IMG/VR virus record: IMGVR_UViG_3300037062_000005
Span: 1 to 41,744 of that record
DNA length: 41,744 nucleotides
Strand: one strand, 5' to 3'
Origin: a virus
The notes below the pieces were generated by a model. It did no database searches and was not told the origin of the DNA. It saw only the letters and a list, made by a program, of their open reading frames with translations. This document shows, in pieces, positions 38,362-41,744 of this stretch. The stretch's first letter is position 1. Each line of letters starts with the position of its first letter. The position numbers were made by a program, and so were the translations under genes.

Positions 38362-38835
38362 CTAGAATCCTCTTGTCTTCACCTTCACAATCGCCTTCGG
38401 TGTAAGCTTGACATCCGCAATCAAACACGCAGCTGCAATAGCTGCTTCCGAGGTCTCAGCTAAGATACCAGACGCATTGACGAGATTGTTGCGGGTGATG
38501 TTGCCTGCACCATCGTTGATTTCTTCGTACACTAACACGTCATAAGAATTTACTGATGCCATACCATCTACTCCTTTTTTGGGCGTTGCTGCCCAAGATT
38601 TATCCGCCTCTGTCGGGGGCGTAACCGCTGCATTAGGTGCAGATTTTTTAGCTTCCATATCGAACTGGGCTGGTGGGTGGTGGTCGCAGATATCTCCAAT
38701 GAAATGGTTGCAGTTCTTCCAAGCCAAACAATCATGGCCATCAATATTGCAATTAGCCCCATTATTATCTATACGCCATTGTATTTGTGAGCATTTATGA
38801 CAAACAAGAACAAACCATTCCTTATTCTTATACAT
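38362..38835 (-). CDS. Cys-rich protein with internal start (157 aa; inner product 66 aa)
   Basis: Residues 10-55 are Cys/His-rich (VCHKCSQIQW, CNIDGHDCLAW, CNHFIGDICDHH), followed by an Ala/Pro linker and a C-terminal domain MASVNSYDVLVYEEINDGAG to KVKTRGF. An internal ATG (38562) in the same frame has a strong site, AAGGAG with 8 bases, so the last 66 aa are likely also made separately. That domain is a paralogue of the last 69 aa of the gene at 32642-33169. The two genes share the same plan: metal-binding N-terminus, linker holding a ribosome site, small C-terminal domain. Confidence 0.65.
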   Translation of the reverse strand: MYKNKEWFVLVCHKCSQIQWRIDNNGANCNIDGHDCLAWKNCNHFIGDICDHHPPAQFDMEAKKSAPNAAVTPPTEADKSWAATPKKGVDGMASVNSYDVLVYEEINDGAGNITRNNLVNASGILAETSEAAIAAACLIADVKLTPKAIVKVKTRGF

Positions 38836-39055
38836 TATTAGCCTTCTTCCTAGCTCTCATATTAGCCACGTATGCAGTATTATAAGTCCTATTCTTTATC
38901 TTACACTGCTCAAGGAACACCTTCCTGCACTTATCTGAACACTTTCTATTCCAATCACCTTTAGATTCGAACTGCTTACCGCATACATCGCAGGTGGTTA
39001 GTGGTATCTTCACAAACACGGACTTCTTATACTCAACTCGCTTGTAGGTACGCAT
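38828..39055 (-). CDS. FCS/treble-clef zinc-finger protein (75 aa)
   Basis: TTCDVCGKQFESKGDWNRKC then SDKCRKVFLEQ gives C-x2-C and C-x3-C, a treble-clef-like finger flanked by basic sequence. Overlaps the upstream stop by one base. Nucleic-acid binding or regulation is likely. Confidence 0.7.
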   Translation of the reverse strand: MRTYKRVEYKKSVFVKIPLTTCDVCGKQFESKGDWNRKCSDKCRKVFLEQCKIKNRTYNTAYVANMRARKKANNV

Positions 39056-39228
39056 TAGAACTCCTCGGCTGCTTTATACGCTCTTCTTGCGGTTCGTGCG
39101 GGTGCGATGCCATCGGTATAGTCGGTATAGTAATCGTAGTCAGGTATATCATCAGAGTTAACACCTATCATATTCAATAGACAAGCGTTTACCTCATCCT
39201 TCCATTGCTCAAATGTACGCTTTAGCAT
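39055..39228 (-). CDS. DUF5419-like small phage protein (57 aa)
   Basis: The ATG at 39228 follows GGAGG at 5 bases; the ATG at 39240 would include that site. MLKRTFEQWKDEVNACLLNM, IGVNSDDIPDYDYYTDYTDG and APARTARRAYKAAEEF match the plan of small phage proteins annotated DUF5419 (W-x-x-x-V, then DxxDxx(W/Y)xDxxxDGxxP). Function unknown. First gene of the leftward early operon, behind a structured leader. Confidence 0.7.
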   Translation of the reverse strand: MLKRTFEQWKDEVNACLLNMIGVNSDDIPDYDYYTDYTDGIAPARTARRAYKAAEEF

Positions 39229-39270
39229 ACCATCCTCCATTGTCTTATGCTTGTTAGTTTCGTTATTATG

Positions 39271-39382
39271 ATACCAAGCAGGTTGTTCGGCATACTGTCA
39301 TACGTCTATGACCCTTAATCTAACGGGCAGTGTTAACCGCTGTCTTAAGCCGTAGTAAGGAACTATTTCCCCTGCTTGGTAT
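39271..39382 (-). ncRNA. Structured leader RNA of the early operon
   Basis: A 12-bp perfect inverted repeat, ATACCAAGCAGG (39271-39282) with CCTGCTTGGTAT (39371-39382), closes 88 bases that hold further hairpins: GTCATA-CGTC-TATGAC (39297-39312), CCC...GGG (39312-39327), CAG...CTG (39328-39342) and GGAA...TTCC (about 39359-39370). It lies between the promoter at 39461-39433 and the first gene, so it would be transcribed. It does not match a riboswitch I know. Confidence 0.5.
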
Positions 39383-39432
39383 TAACTTGTTATTATCGTT
39401 CGCAAAAAACTGAGAAAAACCGCATTTCAAGC

Positions 39433-39461
39433 ATTAAAACACATTTTTTGGCAAAAGTCAA
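39433..39461 (-). promoter_or_regulatory. Leftward early promoter
   Basis: TTGACT (39461-39456), 17-base spacer, TTTAAT (39438-39433) on the minus strand, with TATTGACTTTTGC and GTTTTAATGC contexts like those of the promoters at 36115-36088 and 5223-5196. It would drive the leader RNA and the early operon. Confidence 0.55.
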
Positions 39462-39541
39462 TACAAATCTCGGAATTTTTTAAATTTATTTTTCTATCAG
39501 GGATACACAGCAATCGTTATAACCGTTACATCCCTCCCATA

Positions 39542-39571
39542 TTGACACAAATATATTAGATTTATTGTAAT
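39542..39571 (+). promoter_or_regulatory. Rightward promoter of the small terminase operon
   Basis: TTGACA (39542-39547), 18-base spacer, TGTAAT (39566-39571). The -35 is consensus, the -10 is fair. The transcript would carry the hairpin/iteron region as a leader of about 200 bases before the gene at 39784. Confidence 0.4.
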
Positions 39572-39624
39572 TATTGCTATTTTTCTCTTGCTTTTTCCCT
39601 ATTTCCCCCTTACAATCCCTGTTG

Positions 39625-39732
39625 TCGCTCGTATCATTGCGTGCTTGCTTGCTTCGTGCCACTTGCGACGAGCGAGTACAAGAACGGACGGCCAATAAGA
39701 AGGGCCAAGTTGGCCGTTCTTGCCACGAGCGA
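39625..39732. other. Iteron and long-hairpin region, candidate origin or packaging site
   Basis: ACGAGCGA occurs at 39668-39675 and 39725-39732 and inverted (TCGCTCGT) at 39625-39632. Between the last two lies a large hairpin: CAAGAAC/GTTCTTG (39679-39685, 39716-39722) and GGCCAA/TTGGCC (39690-39695, 39710-39715) with a GGAC bulge. The flanks are very AT-rich (39480-39600). There is no convincing ORF from 39241 to 39783. A replication origin, a terminase recognition site next to the small terminase gene, or an RNA leader would all fit. Confidence 0.4.
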
Positions 39733-39783
39733 GTCTCGTACATCGTACCTCTTGCTTTTTGATTTTTTATGGAGTACTATGTT

Positions 39784-39942
39784 ATGGCGTACCGTAGAGC
39801 TAATTGCAAGATATGCGGATGTAAGATATACGATTGCTATGAGTATTGCTTAGACCACGTGTCACCTACTAAGCGTAAGGCGTGGTATGATGCTAAGACA
39901 GCTAAGAAGAAAGAACAAGAAAAATGCCTAAAAGCCAAATAA
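39784..39942 (+). CDS. Small Cys-rich zinc-binding protein (52 aa)
   Basis: MAYRRANCKICGCKIYDCYE then YCLDH gives several Cys and a His in treble-clef-like spacing, followed by a Lys-rich helix (WYDAKTAKKKEQEK). A GGAG lies 11 bases upstream. It overlaps the start of the small terminase gene. Possibly a DNA-binding helper of packaging. Confidence 0.6.
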   Translation: MAYRRANCKICGCKIYDCYEYCLDHVSPTKRKAWYDAKTAKKKEQEKCLKAK

Positions 39943-40472
39943 CTATCCTAAAAGAACCTAACAAACAACAATGGATGTTCATTAACGCCTACCTATCAAA
40001 TCAAGGTAATGCTCTAAGTGCCTATAAGACAGCTGGTTATAAAATTAATAGTAATGCAAGGATGTATGCCTATGAATTATTACAACGCCCATACATTAAA
40101 GCAGCGATAGAACATCAGTTATTCATACGCCAAAAACATCAGGATACTAAGGTTTTAATAAATCTTGATACTATGACGGATAAAATATCAGACCTTGCTG
40201 AAAGATGCTTTAAGGCTGGCGATAGAGCGAATGAGTTGGCTGCTTATACGCTGTTAATGCGTTCAAGAGGGTTGCTAACAGATAATGTAAATGTTGGTGA
40301 TACTGATAGACTTAACCAGATTGATAGAAAGATATTGGCTGATGCTAAGATATATACCCAGCTGCCAATAGTAAAAACTAATTTGCTTACTTCTGGTAGA
40401 GCTGATAATGCGCGTGTTGGTGATGTTAATAATAGTATTGGTAATACGGAGAATGATGAGAAAAAAGGTTAA
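39924..40472 (+). CDS. terS: Terminase small subunit (182 aa)
   Basis: NKQQWMFINAYLSNQGNALS, AYKTAGYKIN and ELLQRPYIKAAIEHQLFIRQ match the Terminase_2-type small subunit: an N-terminal helix-turn-helix DNA-binding domain that recognises the packaging site, then an oligomerisation coiled coil. Length is normal. It is separated from the large subunit by about 6.4 kb across the circle join, where the two genes are usually adjacent. It overlaps the upstream Cys-rich gene and the downstream HNH gene. Confidence 0.8.
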   Translation: MPKSQITILKEPNKQQWMFINAYLSNQGNALSAYKTAGYKINSNARMYAYELLQRPYIKAAIEHQLFIRQKHQDTKVLINLDTMTDKISDLAERCFKAGDRANELAAYTLLMRSRGLLTDNVNVGDTDRLNQIDRKILADAKIYTQLPIVKTNLLTSGRADNARVGDVNNSIGNTENDEKKG

Positions 40473-40878
40473 TGAAATAAGTCGAACTAACTGCAAAAAT
40501 TGCGGTGATACGTTCATAAATACCAATAACACTCAAAAGTATTGTTCTGTAAAATGTAGAACAGAATACTGGACTAAGAGCATTAACCAACAAAGAGCAG
40601 CCAAAGACAAAACAGGGAACTATTTACAGCTACGATTTGAGATACTTAAGCGGGATAACTTTCGTTGTGTTTATTGTGGAAGAAATCCAAAGGAAGACAA
40701 CATTAAACTGGCTATTGACCATATACATCCAAAAGCAAGAAATGGCGATAGCAACGCAGATAACCTCATTACCACTTGCTATGACTGCAACACAGGCAAA
40801 AGCGATATTTTGTTATCTGAACGCAAAATAAAAAAATCTCAATTTTTACAATCGACGCGACTCGTAAAATTGCATTAA
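40456..40878 (+). CDS. HNH endonuclease next to the small terminase (140 aa)
   Basis: N-terminal zinc finger (NCKNCGDTFINTN, then CSVKCRTEYW) and a canonical HNH domain: FEILKRDNFRCVYCGRNP, LAIDHIHPKARNGDSNADNL, TTCYDCNTGKSD, with both CxxC pairs, DHIHP and the NL...C motif complete. HNH nucleases near terminase genes often assist genome cleavage or packaging. ATG 40453 or 40456 follows CGGAG closely. Active site is intact. Confidence 0.85.
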   Translation: MRKKVNEISRTNCKNCGDTFINTNNTQKYCSVKCRTEYWTKSINQQRAAKDKTGNYLQLRFEILKRDNFRCVYCGRNPKEDNIKLAIDHIHPKARNGDSNADNLITTCYDCNTGKSDILLSERKIKKSQFLQSTRLVKLH

Positions 40879-41019
40879 AACGCCACAAATGCCCTAGGAT
40901 TGAAAATCTTTTAAAATCTGTGCCGTTGCATTGCCAAAAACGAGATTGTCGATTGCCGCCAATTCTGGAAAGTTTTTGTCGCCAATGGCGTTATTATAGG
41001 ACTATTGATATGGTGACAT
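40879..41019. other. Intergenic region between converging operons
   Basis: About 140 AT-rich bases without a gene. It contains two ATTGCC hexamers (about 40934 and 40951), the palindrome CGCCAATGGCG (about 40980-40990), and CCCTAGGATTGA (40892-40903), which also occurs at 36314-36325. These may be operator sites. Confidence 0.4.
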
Positions 41020-41056
41020 AAAAAAGGACGTGCAAGCTATCGGTCAAGCCTGCACG
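41020..41056 (-). terminator. Rho-independent terminator of the leftward membrane operon
   Basis: CGTGCA (41029-41034) pairs with TGCACG (41051-41056), extended by an inner GCT/AGC pair; on the minus strand the stem is followed by TCC and six Ts. It ends the 41664-41083 transcript. Confidence 0.75.
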
Positions 41057-41082
41057 CCTGTGGGAAGGAAGGAGAAAACACA

Positions 41083-41190
41083 CTAATCTTTTCGCATTGT
41101 CATACCCAGCGCGTATAATCCACCAAAGATTATACCCATCAGGGTACAGAACTTAACAATGCCTTCGATAGACCATTGTCCAGCATCCAT
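41083..41190 (-). CDS. Tiny single-span membrane protein (35 aa)
   Basis: ATG at 41190 after GGAGGACATT. One hydrophobic segment (IVKFCTLMGIIFGGLYALG) and a short basic tail. It lies just before the terminator and next to a lipoprotein gene, which fits a lysis accessory (antiholin or spanin partner) or a small membrane toxin. Not recognised. Confidence 0.65.
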   Translation of the reverse strand: MDAGQWSIEGIVKFCTLMGIIFGGLYALGMTMRKD

Positions 41191-41199
41191 AATGTCCTC

Positions 41200-41352
41200 C
41201 TACTTAAAATGATGTTCTATTCCGACAACATACACTGGTTGACGTCCAGTGTCGATAGCCATTGCGTATGGCTTTGTGGTTGCGCACCCGCAACAAGCGA
41301 ATACGATGAACAATGCAAGCCATGTGATGGCAGCATAAACCAAGTATTTCAT
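41200..41352 (-). CDS. Small lipoprotein, o-spanin-like (50 aa)
   Basis: ATG at 41352 after TTGGAGGATATATT. MKYLVYAAITWLALFIVFAC then CGC is a lipoprotein signal with the lipid attachment Cys at about residue 20-23; the remaining 27 aa are exposed. Size and context resemble outer-membrane spanin (Rz1-like) proteins, but no clear inner-membrane partner is adjacent except the 35-aa protein. Confidence 0.65.
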   Translation of the reverse strand: MKYLVYAAITWLALFIVFACCGCATTKPYAMAIDTGRQPVYVVGIEHHFK

Positions 41353-41374
41353 AATATATCCTCCAAGTATAATA

Positions 41375-41398
41375 GCTGGGCATCCGTGCCCTTGCAGC
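41375..41398 (-). terminator. Short hairpin after the 87-aa gene
   Basis: GCTGGGCA (41375-41382), loop TCCG, TGCC (41387-41390), then after four unpaired bases CAGC (41395-41398). On the minus strand it is followed by TATTATACTT. Possibly an attenuator between the first and second genes of this operon. Confidence 0.5.
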
Positions 41399-41400
41399 CC

Positions 41401-41664
41401 TTACGCCTGCATCGGCTTGACACCATCCGCTTTTTTGGCAGGGTGACTGATAACGGTGAACCCGATATTCAGCTCATTGCCAAGCGAATTGTGAACGCCT
41501 GTTCTTACTGGCCAGCCACCACCAGCTTTGCAATGGATTAGTCCATCGCCAGCTTCAGACATCGTGCCATCTTTCAACTTGTGCGCCTTCTGAGGGACGC
41601 CCTTTGGGTCGTAGTTGGCGACGATGGTGATGGTTTTGGCCTTTTCGTCCAATGTAATCTTCAT
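41401..41664 (-). CDS. Small beta-rich hypothetical protein (87 aa)
   Basis: ATG at 41664 with AAGGAG at 7 bases. MKITLDEKAKTITIVANYDP, then GDGLIHCKAGGGWPVRTGV, NELNIGFTVISHPAKKADGV. Mostly short strands and glycine turns; no signal peptide. First gene of the leftward small-membrane operon behind the promoter at 160-132. No family recognised. Confidence 0.65.
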   Translation of the reverse strand: MKITLDEKAKTITIVANYDPKGVPQKAHKLKDGTMSEAGDGLIHCKAGGGWPVRTGVHNSLGNELNIGFTVISHPAKKADGVKPMQA

Positions 41665-41744
41665 TACAGGACTCCTTAATAGAAAACATCACCTACACGG
41701 TGAATCAATCGCAAGATATAAAAGAGCTTTATTCTTTACTCTGA
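41618..41744. repeat. Terminal direct repeat, right copy
   Basis: Exact copy of bases 1-127, see that entry. Coordinates beyond 41617 duplicate the start of the circle. Confidence 0.95.

Noticed and set aside
39668-39732. ACGAGCGA repeats as a CRISPR array
   Set aside because: Only three 8-base copies, one inverted, with irregular spacing; no long direct repeats.
39574-39853. Plus-strand ORFs across the iteron/hairpin region
   Set aside because: Cys/Ser/Arg-rich translations of the repeats; no ribosome sites; overlapped by the accepted 52-aa gene.

Overview
This window looks like the complete genome of a tailed phage with a short tail (podovirus-type morphogenesis genes). It is assembled as a circle and cut open arbitrarily: the first 127 bases are repeated exactly as the last 127 (1-127 = 41618-41744), so the unique length is 41617 bp. 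The genome is AT-rich, uses the standard bacterial code and has strong AAGGAG-type ribosome binding sites. I see no integrase, RNA polymerase or DNA polymerase. A secreted phage protein ends in a dockerin-like module of the kind common in Planctomycetota (Phycisphaerae-like) proteomes, so a planctomycete host is my best guess. This is inference.

Layout. (1) 41664 to 41083 and 388 to 218, minus strand: a small membrane/lipoprotein operon with two similar promoters. (2) 733-2752, plus: an HNH protein, a free-standing DnaB N-terminal domain, an exported protein, a lipoprotein and small proteins. (3) 5173 to 2652, minus: a ribbon-helix-helix regulator, a radical SAM protein whose reading frame is joined by an apparent programmed -1 frameshift, zinc-ribbon and small proteins. 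(4) 5302-27411, plus: the late block, with large terminase, portal, scaffold, capsid, tail tube and nozzle, internal virion proteins, a GNAT-like protein, an ATP-grasp ligase, a tail fibre and a holin-like protein; an antisense HNH gene sits between terminase and portal. (5) 39228 to 27404, minus: the early block of about 25 genes and a tRNA-Glu. (6) 39784-40878, plus: small terminase and an HNH gene, preceded by an iteron and hairpin region.

The most notable content is in block 5. Adjacent genes encode a ubiquitin-like beta-grasp protein (35764-36033), an E2-like protein with a putative catalytic Cys (34983-35753), an E1/ThiF-like adenylating enzyme (33972-34973) and a JAMM metalloprotease (33191-33985). 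A second, divergent E2-like paralogue lies in the upstream operon (37052-37672). Together they form a complete phage-borne ubiquitin-like conjugation and deconjugation cassette, comparable in gene content to bacterial Bil and PRTRC systems, driven by its own promoter just downstream of the tRNA gene.

Replication probably relies on host polymerases, helped by a replisome-organiser-like protein, an OB-fold ssDNA-binding-like protein, a resolvase-like nuclease and the lone DnaB N-domain. Several non-coding stretches carry perfect inverted repeats (leaders at 39271-39382 and 30344-30562, and hairpins between genes) that look like structured RNA or regulatory DNA.
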